A stretch of 64,000 bases of DNA from Promineifilum sp. (GTDB lineage Bacteria > Chloroflexota > Anaerolineae > Promineifilales > Promineifilaceae): the NCBI GenBank assembly GCA_020634335.1, contig JACKBY010000013.1, positions 34,444 through 98,443 of the forward strand, in the 5' to 3' direction. Below, one piece after another: positions 53,154 through 60,285 of this stretch; position 1 is the stretch's first letter; each line of letters begins with the position of its first letter. A program made the position numbers and the translations under genes. Below the pieces are notes generated by a model. It ran no database searches, was not told where the DNA came from, and saw nothing but the letters and a program-made list of their open reading frames with translations.

Positions 53154-53439
53154 TTGCAGACGCTATTGGCTGTTGTTGCGGCTGTGAGACCCATATCCTT
53201 ACGCCGAGGGCCGACCCAAGATCGCGTTTCAGGCCCAGTATTTTTTCCAGCCCGGCCGCGATCTGGGTTTGCAGCTCGAAACTCACCAGCCGTGATCGCA
53301 CCGTGCCGCCGGTAATTGTGGCCGGCACTCGATGGTGAGTCAGCACGCGGCTGATTTGCTGCGACTGCACATCAAGTTGATGTCTTAGACGGGCTTCTGA
53401 AGAAGATTCTTGTTCCATTCCGGATTCTTTTGCTTCCAA
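53095..53439 (-). CDS. N-terminal part of the frameshifted FtsK/HerA-like protein
   Basis: A 114-residue frame (TTG at 53439 or ATG at 53418) whose residues 25-85 match the alpha/beta segment that precedes the motor in FtsK-like proteins: VLTHHRVPATITGGTVRSRL, LEKILGLKRDLGSALGVRI. After residue about 92 the frame loses similarity (ASATARRCSCAAF), while the expected continuation is in the next frame of the downstream feature, which it overlaps by 59 bases. A one-base change near 53163 would join them. Confidence 0.7.
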   Translation of the reverse strand: MEAKESGMEQESSSEARLRHQLDVQSQQISRVLTHHRVPATITGGTVRSRLVSFELQTQIAAGLEKILGLKRDLGSALGVRIWVSQPQQQPIASASATARRCSCAAFQIDGRNA

Positions 53440-53441
53440 TA

Positions 53442-53455
53442 CGAACGAATGTTCT
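53442..53455. promoter_or_regulatory. LexA (SOS) box upstream of the FtsK-like gene
   Basis: CGAACGAATGTTCT agrees with the Gram-positive LexA consensus CGAACRNRYGTTYC at 13 of 14 positions. It sits between the lexA terminator and the start of the FtsK-like frame, where it could block transcription. Confidence 0.7.
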
Positions 53456-53466
53456 AATTTGGATGG

Positions 53467-53496
53467 AAAAAAAGAGGCGGCCGAACGGACCGCCTC
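53467..53496 (-). terminator. Rho-independent terminator of lexA
   Basis: On the minus strand GAGGCGG (53496-53490), a short loop region, CCGCCTC (53480-53474) and seven T residues. It lies 18 bases after the lexA stop and separates lexA from the FtsK-like gene. Confidence 0.85.
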
Positions 53497-53513
53497 GTGA
53501 TTTGCGACAAGCT

Positions 53514-54206
53514 TTAGGGCGCCTGGCGCAGCACCATCAATACTCGCCCCTGAATTTGGACCTCAGCTGGGTCAACATAGATCGCATCCATGGTCGGGTT
53601 AGCTGGCTGGAGTCGTATTTGATGCCCCTCGTTGTAGAAATGCTTGAGGGTGGTCGTATCATTGCGCAGCCAGACGGCAACCATATCCCCATTGCGCGCT
53701 TCGTATTGCGGTTTCATGATGACGATGTCGCCGTCGTTGACCATGGCATCGATCATGGAGTCCCCACGGACGCGCAGTGCAAATAGGCCTTCGGGCTTTT
53801 CGGAGAGCATGGCGCGGCTAAGCTCGACCGCGTCTTCCTCGTCGTAGGTGCCGAAGGTGTCATTGCCGGTCATGACCGGCTTACCGGCGACAATATCGCC
53901 GGCCAGGGGAATCTTGATCAATCGCTCTACGGCATTGCGGACGGCCGCGGTCGCTTGGTTGACGGAGTTGGAAAAAGCACCCGCCTTCTCCGTCAGGCGT
54001 AACCCACGCGAAACATCCGGGTCGCGGTCGAGATATCCTTTTTCTTCCAGCTTGCCCAGATTATAATTGACGACAGACGTGGAGTTGATGCCGACGGCTT
54101 TGCCTATTTCGCGAATTGTGGGTGGGCGACCGTTCTCGTCCATATAGCCCTGCGTGAATTGCAGGATCTTTTGTTGCCGAGTGGATAAGGGCTTTTCGCT
54201 CATCAT
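53514..54206 (-). CDS. lexA: LexA repressor
   Basis: A 230-residue SOS repressor. The winged-helix DNA-binding domain is near 5-70 (LSTRQQKILQFTQGYMDENG, PTIREIGKAVGINSTSVVNY), the self-cleavage site Ala-Gly lies in IPLAGDIVAG (about 104), the catalytic serine in RVRGDSMIDAMVNDGD (about 149) and the lysine in TTLKHFYNEG (about 188). RecA-stimulated autocleavage would release DNA-damage genes. AGGAG (54217-54213) precedes two adjacent ATG codons (54206, 54203). A LexA box and -10 box upstream indicate self-repression. The serine and lysine are in the normal positions, so it should be active. Confidence 0.96.
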   Translation of the reverse strand: MMSEKPLSTRQQKILQFTQGYMDENGRPPTIREIGKAVGINSTSVVNYNLGKLEEKGYLDRDPDVSRGLRLTEKAGAFSNSVNQATAAVRNAVERLIKIPLAGDIVAGKPVMTGNDTFGTYDEEDAVELSRAMLSEKPEGLFALRVRGDSMIDAMVNDGDIVIMKPQYEARNGDMVAVWLRNDTTTLKHFYNEGHQIRLQPANPTMDAIYVDPAEVQIQGRVLMVLRQAP

Positions 54207-54273
54207 TCACTGCTCCTGATGTAAACCAGTGATGGCACCCTCCAATATGGAGGGAAACCGCTCATTTGTTCTG

Positions 54274-54296
54274 AGTATAACACGAACACTTGTTCG
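54274..54296 (-). promoter_or_regulatory. lexA: LexA box and -10 element of lexA
   Basis: On the minus strand CGAACAAGTGTTCG (54296-54283) matches CGAACRNRYGTTYC at 13 of 14 positions and is a perfect CGAAC-N4-GTTCG palindrome. It is followed by TATACT (54279-54274) with a TGn extension, so the repressor would cover the promoter. The box is also 20 bases before the ggt start on the other strand. A CCCTCC/GGAGGG hairpin (54238-54254) lies in the lexA leader. Confidence 0.8.
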
Positions 54297-54303
54297 CTGT
54301 CAA

Positions 54304-54309
54304 TAGTAT
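54304..54309 (+). promoter_or_regulatory. -10 box of ggt, probably leaderless
   Basis: TAGTAT followed by six bases and the ATG at 54316; no Shine-Dalgarno. The shared LexA box (54283-54296) lies seven bases before it. Confidence 0.45.
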
Positions 54310-54315
54310 TTAATT

Positions 54316-55923
54316 ATGAGATTTGAAAACCATTCGTTCCCTTCGCGACGTGTGCCGGTGGCCGCCCGCCATGGGCTAGTTGCTACCAGCCAGCCGCTGG
54401 CCGTGCAGGCGGGGCTGGCAGTTTTGCGGGATGGGGGCAACGCCATAGACGCGGCCATTGCCACCGTGGCGACCTTGTGTGTCGTCGAACCTTGTTCCAC
54501 CGGCATTGGTGGCGACGCCTTCGCGCTCATCTGGTCGGCCGAAGAGAGGCGATTATATGGCTTGAACGCCAGTGGTCCGGCTCCCATGGCGTTGACGGCC
54601 GACTTCGTGCGAAGCCACGGCTTGGCCTCTTTCCCGGCGCGGGGCGGGTTGCCGGTCACCGTGCCCGGCGCACTGCGCGGTTGGGAGTTGGCGCTGGGCC
54701 AATTCGGCACGATGGGACTGGATAAATTGCTCCAGCAACCCATCGTCTATGCCCGAAAAGGTTTCCCGGTCAGCCCGACAATCGCTCGTGCCTGGGTCAA
54801 TTCGACTGACCTTCTCAGCCGTCTGCCCGATTCGCAGCGGGTGTGGCTGCCGGCCGGACGTGCTCCGCGGGCAACCGAGCTATTCCGTAATCCCGAATTC
54901 GCGAGCACTCTGCAAGCCCTGGCCGAGAATGGCTATGATGCTTTCTATACGGGGGACATCGCAGCGCAGATCGCCACGGCCGTGCGCGCCGATGGCGGGG
55001 TAATGACCGAAGATGATCTGGCCGCCTATCGGGCGGAGTGGGTTGAACCAATCGCCGTCGACTATCGGGACGGGTACACATTCCACGAGATTCCACCCAA
55101 CGGACAGGGTCTGGCGGCTTTGCTGGCCCTCAATATCGTTCGGGATTTTGATTTGCGACACATGACCTACGGGTCGGCCGACTATTATCACGTGTTGATC
55201 GAGGCGATGAAGCTGGGATTTGTCGATGCCCACGCCTATGTCGCCGACCCTCGCCAGGCAACGGTGCCGGTCGAGGCGTTATTGAGTCGAAGCTATACGC
55301 GCGAACGACGCGCTCTGATCGATGGCCGGACGGCTTTGTGGCCCCAGTCAGGCAACCCGACCGGCCACGGCGACACGGTCTATTTGACCGTGGCCGACGA
55401 GGCGGGCAATTTGGTGAGCTGGATTCAGAGCCTTTACATGGGCTTCGGCAGCGGTATCACCGCCGGGCGCACCGGGGTGCAGCTGCAAAATCGGGGGGCG
55501 AATTTCAGCCTGACGCGCGGACATCCCAACGAGGTCGCGCCCGGCAAGCGCCCCTATCACACTATCATTCCCGGTTTCATCACCCACGATGGACGGCCGT
55601 GGGCCAGCTTCGGCGTGATGGGTGGCTTTATGCAACCGCAGGGTCATTTGCAGGTGGGAGTCAACCTGATCGATTTCGGCATGGACCCGCAGGCTGCGCT
55701 GGATGCGCCGCGCTTTAACTGGCTACAGGGCAAGGAGGTTGCTCTGGAACCGGCTATTGATGACGCGGTGCGCGCCGAGCTGGCCCAGCGCGGGCATGTG
55801 CTGCGGCCGCGGGGCGAACCACTGCACTACGGCGGCGGTCAGGTCATCTTGCGTGATCCCGATACGGGCGTGCTCATCGGCGGTACTGAGCCGCGCAACG
55901 ATGGCGCGGTGGCGGGGTGGTAG
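54316..55923 (+). CDS. ggt: Gamma-glutamyltransferase
   Basis: A 535-residue Ntn-hydrolase. It begins with AARHGLVATSQPLAVQAGLAVLRDGGNAIDAA, and has STGIGGDAFALIW, GLNASGPAP, LPVTVPGALRGWE and the autocleavage Thr in GHGDTVYLTVADEAGNLVSW (about 355), the residue that becomes the nucleophile of the small subunit. Later motifs are SGITAGRTGVQLQNRG and GKRPYHTIIPG. It transfers or hydrolyses gamma-glutamyl groups, for example from glutathione. No signal peptide is evident, so it may be cytoplasmic, unlike classical periplasmic GGT. It is divergent from lexA and shares its operator region. Confidence 0.94.
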   Translation: MRFENHSFPSRRVPVAARHGLVATSQPLAVQAGLAVLRDGGNAIDAAIATVATLCVVEPCSTGIGGDAFALIWSAEERRLYGLNASGPAPMALTADFVRSHGLASFPARGGLPVTVPGALRGWELALGQFGTMGLDKLLQQPIVYARKGFPVSPTIARAWVNSTDLLSRLPDSQRVWLPAGRAPRATELFRNPEFASTLQALAENGYDAFYTGDIAAQIATAVRADGGVMTEDDLAAYRAEWVEPIAVDYRDGYTFHEIPPNGQGLAALLALNIVRDFDLRHMTYGSADYYHVLIEAMKLGFVDAHAYVADPRQATVPVEALLSRSYTRERRALIDGRTALWPQSGNPTGHGDTVYLTVADEAGNLVSWIQSLYMGFGSGITAGRTGVQLQNRGANFSLTRGHPNEVAPGKRPYHTIIPGFITHDGRPWASFGVMGGFMQPQGHLQVGVNLIDFGMDPQAALDAPRFNWLQGKEVALEPAIDDAVRAELAQRGHVLRPRGEPLHYGGGQVILRDPDTGVLIGGTEPRNDGAVAGW

Positions 55924-56042
55924 AGACGTGACGAGTTGCGAATGACGAGTGACGAATAAAGATGCGACTTGGCGGCTGTGGGCTATCGTCCGCACCGATT
56001 GTCAAACCGGCGCGTCATCGCTATACTTGGCTCCTAATATAC

Positions 56043-56132
56043 GGAGAGGTCGCATAGTTTGGCCTAGTGCGCACGACTGGAAATCGTGTACGGAGCAATC
56101 CGTCGCGGGTTCGAATCCCGCCCTCTCCGCCA
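56043..56132 (+). tRNA. tRNA-Ser (anticodon GGA)
   Basis: Acceptor stem GGAGAGG (56043-56049) pairs with CCTCTCC (56122-56128). The anticodon arm is CACGA-CTGGAAA-TCGTG with anticodon GGA, there is a long variable arm (type II tRNA), and the T arm has GGTTCGAATCC. A G discriminator is followed by an encoded CCA (56130-56132). It reads UCC and UCU codons. Confidence 0.96.
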
Positions 56133-56238
56133 TACTGAATCGATCTTCTATTCAGTTATCAAGGTGCAGGTGTCCTTGGGCGGCAAAGGTTCGTGCCTGG
56201 CGCACAAGAACAAGACATTGCATCTGGAGACAGGACCA

Positions 56239-56278
56239 CCGACAGCTCCGGCTCACTACGCTGGGGCTGTCGGCTTTT
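56239..56278 (+). terminator. Intrinsic terminator downstream of tRNA-Ser
   Basis: CCGACAGCTCC pairs with GGGGCTGTCGG (11 pairs with one G-T) over 56239-56273, followed by CTTTT. The 106 bases between the tRNA and this hairpin hold no gene that I can see. Confidence 0.7.
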
Positions 56279-56386
56279 AGGCTGGTTCCCCTTCCCGCTC
56301 GCCGTTAGAAACTGAAAGACTTAAAAGGTCACCCGGTTGGCAGGCCAGGAAACGACAGATCGTTACCAGCGTGTCCAGGCGGACCG

Positions 56387-56496
56387 TGCGAATGTCGCCG
56401 TTGCCGGTCGGTGTCGTTGAGACATGGAACATCCGGCGCTGGGGGACGACGCGGGGGTTGTTCCAGTACCCTCTTGCGGGTCGGTGTCGTTGAGAC
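56387..56496 (-). CRISPR. Two-repeat CRISPR remnant
   Basis: Two 37-base units (56460-56496 and 56387-56423) flank a 36-base spacer, a 73-base period. Read on the minus strand the repeat starts GTCTCAACGACACCGACC, identical for 18 bases in both and 23 of the first 24. The complete unit has a central ACCC-GCAAGA-GGGT hairpin and ends ACTGGAAC, like the 8-base ATTGAAAC handle of type I repeats. The other unit loses similarity in its last 13 bases, as expected of a leader-distal terminal repeat. No further units are found 73 bases to either side. cas3 and cas6 follow directly. Confidence 0.65.
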
Positions 56497-56587
56497 TCGT
56501 CATTGGCTGCGGCAATACAATCGTCTCGCCGGCGGGCCGGGGGCAACTGGCTCTAAGGGCTTCGCCGCACCCATTACTCTGCGCGGG

Positions 56588-58309
56588 ATGCTCCTCAGCA
56601 CCGACCACAGCGGTTCGGCCCACGCGTTAGATTTGCCGCACGTTCAACTTGAGGCAGACGACGTCATAGTAAGTCGAAAAATCGACTGGAAAAAGCTGTA
56701 TTGGCATCAGAGAGGAACAAGCGAAGAAAAAGAAGGCGCGCTAGAAAATGAACAGGCGTTGTTTTGGCCTAGAGGTTCGGTTCTGCTGGTCGCTCCAACG
56801 GGTAGCGGAAAAACGGAGGCGGCACTTCTTTGGGCCGCCTGCCAGAAGGAAGCCGACCACCAACCGCCTCGCCTGTTCTATACCCTGCCTTATCAGGCCA
56901 GCATGAACGCCATGGTGCGACGGTTGGCGGAGACGTTCGGCAATGAACACGTCGACTTGCAGCACGGCCGTGCGTTGCTGGCGACCGATCGCTGGTTCAT
57001 GGAGAAAGGCGAGCAGCCGGAAAACGCAACCCAGGTTGCCCGCCGGCGTCGGGCTATGGCGCGACTCCACTACCCACCTGTCCGCGTCTTCAGCCCCTAT
57101 CAGATGCTCAAGGCCATGTACCGGCTCAAGGGGTATGAGGCCCAACTGACCGACTATCATAACAGTCTGTTCATCTTTGATGAAATTCACGCCTACGATA
57201 TCGAACGACTGGCGCTCATCCTGCGCACCATCGCCTATCTGCGCCGCCACTACAACGCCCGCTTCCTGGTCATGTCGGCCACCTTCCCGCAACTCATCCG
57301 CGACTGGCTGGCTGACGCACTGGGCGAAGCGCCGACGATTACTGCGGCGCCGAAGTTATTCACCAAATTCCAACGCCACTGTCTTCGTCTGGTGGAGGGC
57401 GAGGTATTGGATGAGGTCAATCTGTCCCGCGTGCGTGCGGCGGCGCTGGAAGGAAAATCCGTGCTGGTTGCCTGCAACGTCGTCGACCGTGCCCAGATGG
57501 TCTACGAAATATTGCGGAAACAGTTGACGCCGAACGGGATCGATCTCGTCCTGCTGCACGGGCGTTTGAATTCGCGCGACCGGCTCGAAAAAGAAAACAT
57601 CATCCGCGAGCGCACCGGGACCCATAGGTCCGGCGGCGCGCCCATCGTCCTCGTCGCCACGCAAGCCGTCGAGGTTAGCCTCGACATCGACCTGGATACC
57701 ATCTATTCCGAACCGGCCCCGCTGGAGGCGCTTGTCCAGCGCTTCGGTCGTGTCAACCGACGTGGCAAGAAGGGTATAGTCGACGTTCACGTCTTCACTA
57801 TCCCCTCCGATGAGCAAAAGTGGGTTTACGACGAGCGGCTGGTAGCCGGGACGCTGCGCGTGCTGGCCCGCGAGAACGGCCGCCCGGTGGATGAGAGCGC
57901 CGTCGGCCTCTGGTTGGCTGAAATTTACGAAGGCGAGGTGGCCGATGAGTGGAAGAGGCGCTACGCGGCGGTGGCGGCCGAATTCGATGCAGCCATCATC
58001 GGTTCTTTACGGCCGTTCCAGTCGGATCCCGATCTGGACAGACAATTCGACAAGATGTTTGACGGGGTTGAGGTATTGCCGGAAGATTTATGGTCGGAGT
58101 ACGCTCGTCTGACGAACGAGGGGAATTATATCCAGGCCGGCGAATTACTGGTACCGATCAGTTACCAACAACTGGCCCGTATCAGTCAGGCCCGTAAGCG
58201 CACGTCGGAAAAAGGCGAGCGGTTGATTACAGTCGATATTCCCTATAATTCGGAAATGGGCCTTGACCTGAGCGTGCTGAAAGTCCAAACGCAGGAGAAC
58301 GACCTATGA
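56588..58309 (+). CDS. cas3: Cas3 helicase lacking most of its HD nuclease domain
   Basis: From the ATG at 56588 about 573 residues. Motifs: LLVAPTGSGKTEAALLWA (Walker A), FYTLPYQASMNAM, FDEIHAYD (DEAH-type box), VMSATFP (motif III), VLLHGRLNSRDR, VATQAVEVSLDID (motif V) and LVQRFGRVNRRG (motif VI). These define the Cas3 helicase of type I CRISPR systems, which unwinds and degrades target DNA. Just before the helicase there is GMLLSTDHSGSAHA, resembling the last motif of the HD nuclease; the rest of HD is missing. The open frame continues back to 56411 but that part runs through the CRISPR repeats and has no Cas3 similarity. No Cas5, Cas7, Cas8, Cas1 or Cas2 is present. It is probably a 5'-truncated remnant. 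Confidence 0.85.
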   Translation: MLLSTDHSGSAHALDLPHVQLEADDVIVSRKIDWKKLYWHQRGTSEEKEGALENEQALFWPRGSVLLVAPTGSGKTEAALLWAACQKEADHQPPRLFYTLPYQASMNAMVRRLAETFGNEHVDLQHGRALLATDRWFMEKGEQPENATQVARRRRAMARLHYPPVRVFSPYQMLKAMYRLKGYEAQLTDYHNSLFIFDEIHAYDIERLALILRTIAYLRRHYNARFLVMSATFPQLIRDWLADALGEAPTITAAPKLFTKFQRHCLRLVEGEVLDEVNLSRVRAAALEGKSVLVACNVVDRAQMVYEILRKQLTPNGIDLVLLHGRLNSRDRLEKENIIRERTGTHRSGGAPIVLVATQAVEVSLDIDLDTIYSEPAPLEALVQRFGRVNRRGKKGIVDVHVFTIPSDEQKWVYDERLVAGTLRVLARENGRPVDESAVGLWLAEIYEGEVADEWKRRYAAVAAEFDAAIIGSLRPFQSDPDLDRQFDKMFDGVEVLPEDLWSEYARLTNEGNYIQAGELLVPISYQQLARISQARKRTSEKGERLITVDIPYNSEMGLDLSVLKVQTQENDL

Positions 58310-59313
58310 CTCTCCTCTCCTTCACCCACCTCCACCTCGCCGCCCGCGCCACCACCGACGTCGTCCTCGACGGCCACCACGCCGGCAACAACCTGCGCAA
58401 CGCCCTTGCCAACGTCATGCTCCACGCCACCTGCCCAGAGACCCACCGCCGCGCCAAGCCCACGCCTGAACACGCCGCCGTCTGCCCCGCTTGCTGGCTG
58501 CTAGCCTCCGAGACCGACCCCGGCAGCGTCGTTCGCGCCTACTCAGTCATTCCACCCCGGCCACCCCGCGAGCGCGTCTTCGCCGGGCAGCCGTTCAGCT
58601 TCGGCCTGACCCTCTTCGGCGACGGCTTTCAGTTTCTGCCATATATCGTCTTGGCCGCGGCCGAGATTGGCCGTGTCGGCGTCGGCCCCGGCCGGCGCGA
58701 CGGGCAGGGCCGGTTTGAGTTGGTCGCCATCGACTCCTTCAACCCACCAGCCGGTGCGCAAGAGCGGTTGCTGACCTCCGGCGACCCCCTCGTTCGACAG
58801 CCCACGTTGCGGGTCGATTTGACCAGTGTCTTGCCGGTGGTCGATCAATTATCCGAGCAGTTGGAATATAACGGCGGTAATCTCACCTTGCGCTTTCTCA
58901 CGCCCCTGCGTCTTGAGGAGGGCGACCGGCTATTCAAGTCACCCGATTTCGGCGTTTTCTTTCGTCGGTTGCTCTATCGAGTGGACGACCTCAGCCGCCA
59001 GTTTGCCGGCACCGAACGTCGCGACCGTGATGAAGTAGAAGCCCTCAACTCCGCAGCCGACCGCGTGCGCTTGGTCGAGAGCCGTACTCGTTGGCATGAA
59101 CTATGGAGCTACTCAGGCCGCAAGGGTCGGGATACTCCCCTGAGTGGTCTGGTAGGATCAGCCACCTACTATGCTGCCGACTGGGAGCCGCTCCTGCCCT
59201 GGTTGCTGCTAGGCCAGGGAACGCAGGTGGGCAAGTCGGCCGTCAAAGGCAACGGCGTCTATGAGGTTTCTGGCATAACGACGGGCTATTGGGAATGGCT
59301 TCGGAACAACTGA
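58306..59313 (+). CDS. cas6: CRISPR-associated endoribonuclease Cas6
   Basis: A 335-residue RAMP protein overlapping cas3 by four bases. The N-terminal part carries HAGNNLRNALANVMLHATCP and a CPAC motif that with an earlier Cys/His could bind zinc, features seen in the Cas6 group of bacterial type I and III systems. The C-terminal half has the RAMP pattern LRFLTPLRLEEGDRL and ends with a glycine-rich loop, GQGTQVGKSAVKGNGVYEV, near residue 305-323. It would cut the CRISPR precursor RNA within the repeat to make crRNAs. The catalytic histidine cannot be assigned with certainty. The frame is intact, though the effector genes it would serve are missing from the window. Confidence 0.82.
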   Translation: MTLLSFTHLHLAARATTDVVLDGHHAGNNLRNALANVMLHATCPETHRRAKPTPEHAAVCPACWLLASETDPGSVVRAYSVIPPRPPRERVFAGQPFSFGLTLFGDGFQFLPYIVLAAAEIGRVGVGPGRRDGQGRFELVAIDSFNPPAGAQERLLTSGDPLVRQPTLRVDLTSVLPVVDQLSEQLEYNGGNLTLRFLTPLRLEEGDRLFKSPDFGVFFRRLLYRVDDLSRQFAGTERRDRDEVEALNSAADRVRLVESRTRWHELWSYSGRKGRDTPLSGLVGSATYYAADWEPLLPWLLLGQGTQVGKSAVKGNGVYEVSGITTGYWEWLRNN

Positions 59314-59598
59314 CTTTGTTCGTTCTCATGGACATTTGCCTGAGGTACGAGGAGCCACCAAGGATATTGGCGTCAGCACAACCGTGATGAAACCCATTCC
59401 GAGCTTGCCCAACCTGTGTGACGATTGACAAAGCTATCAGTCTTAATCAAACTATTTTCTCCTATGTTTTGTGTGGCTTTACTGGCCGCGCAGCACATCG
59501 CGGGGGCGAATATTTCCAAGCGAGCTGCTGTCAACGGACCTCACGTCTGGAGTCCATTATCCCGCGGCTTGATAGGGCCAGGGCTAAGCTCTCCCATT

Positions 59599-60081
59599 TC
59601 AGCGTGAAAGAGTTGTTTGCTTCTCTTTTCCTCGCACCAGCGCGCCTTCCCGCAGAGCCAGGTCACTTATGGCGTCAACGTTATAGCGTGTCGGCCGTGT
59701 CTCCGGGTCGTTCGGGTCGGGATAATGCTCAATCCCCACCTGCGACAGCGCCGTGTGATTTTTCCAAAATACCTTGACCCACTTTTGTAACTCGCGACGC
59801 AGTTCAATTTCCACCGCTTTCATCACATTTGCCTTCGCCACCACCATCCGATAGGCTGGTATCGTAGTCTTCGTACCGTCAATTCGCGTCCACGGCTTGC
59901 GAACAACCTCTGCCTGACCGGCGTCTATCAAGACTCGTGATTGTCGCGTGATATACATCGCGCTCTTGTCGGTGATTTGTATCAATTCCCTCACCCTCAA
60001 GGCGGTCGGATTGTCGCCCGGCGCCTGACGAGCATTGAGTAGCTCGGCAAGCAGTTCGTCGGTCGTAAAGCTATCAGTCAT
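59599..60081 (-). CDS. Hypothetical winged-helix-like protein
   Basis: A 160-residue protein from ATG 60081 (MTDSFTTDELLAELLNARQ). Residues 10-75 have the pattern of a small helix-turn-helix (LRVRELIQITDKSAMYITRQ, LIDAGQAEVVRKPWTRIDGT), with a C-terminal half rich in charged residues (VEIELRRELQKWVKVFWKNH). The longer frame beginning at 60237 has no support. No family is recognised. It lies between the CRISPR remnant and tgt, on the opposite strand, so may belong to the accessory region. The 285 bases between cas6 and this gene show nothing I can identify. Confidence 0.6.
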   Translation of the reverse strand: MTDSFTTDELLAELLNARQAPGDNPTALRVRELIQITDKSAMYITRQSRVLIDAGQAEVVRKPWTRIDGTKTTIPAYRMVVAKANVMKAVEIELRRELQKWVKVFWKNHTALSQVGIEHYPDPNDPETRPTRYNVDAISDLALREGALVRGKEKQTTLSR

Positions 60082-60271
60082 AGTCTCGTGTAGCCCTTCG
60101 TCGGCCAATGGCTGTAGTGCTTCACTACCGTCGCCCGAACGTGGGCACACGTCACAATGACGCCTCCCATAGGCAGCGGAAAGTGATATCATTTTTGAGG
60201 CAGCCGTCCTCCCTTTCGGTAATATTTTTTGAGGCAATGAGCGACACTTTCGAGCATCGGAAGGTTTAAGC

Positions 60272-60277
60272 TATAAT
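60272..60277 (+). promoter_or_regulatory. tgt: -10 box before tgt, probably near-leaderless
   Basis: TATAAT with eight bases to the ATG at 60286 and no Shine-Dalgarno, so the mRNA would begin at or one to two bases before the start codon. Confidence 0.5.
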
Positions 60278-60285
60278 CCCGCCTC

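Noticed and set aside
53095..53185. Programmed ribosomal frameshift in the FtsK-like gene
   Set aside because: There is no slippery heptamer or stop codon in the incoming frame at the junction, and three other frameshifts lie close by, so a sequence error or mutation is more likely.
55924..56042. Short degenerate direct repeats (ACGAGT/GACGAA) after ggt
   Set aside because: They are too short and irregular to call a repeat element or attachment site, although the tRNA-Ser gene follows.
56411..56587. N-terminal extension of the Cas3 frame back to 56411
   Set aside because: This part runs through a spacer and a CRISPR repeat, and has no Cas3 similarity; it is open by chance after the deletion.
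56043..60081. Genomic island inserted at tRNA-Ser
   Set aside because: The CRISPR remnant lies just downstream of the tRNA, but I find no integrase and no repeat of the tRNA 3' end further along.
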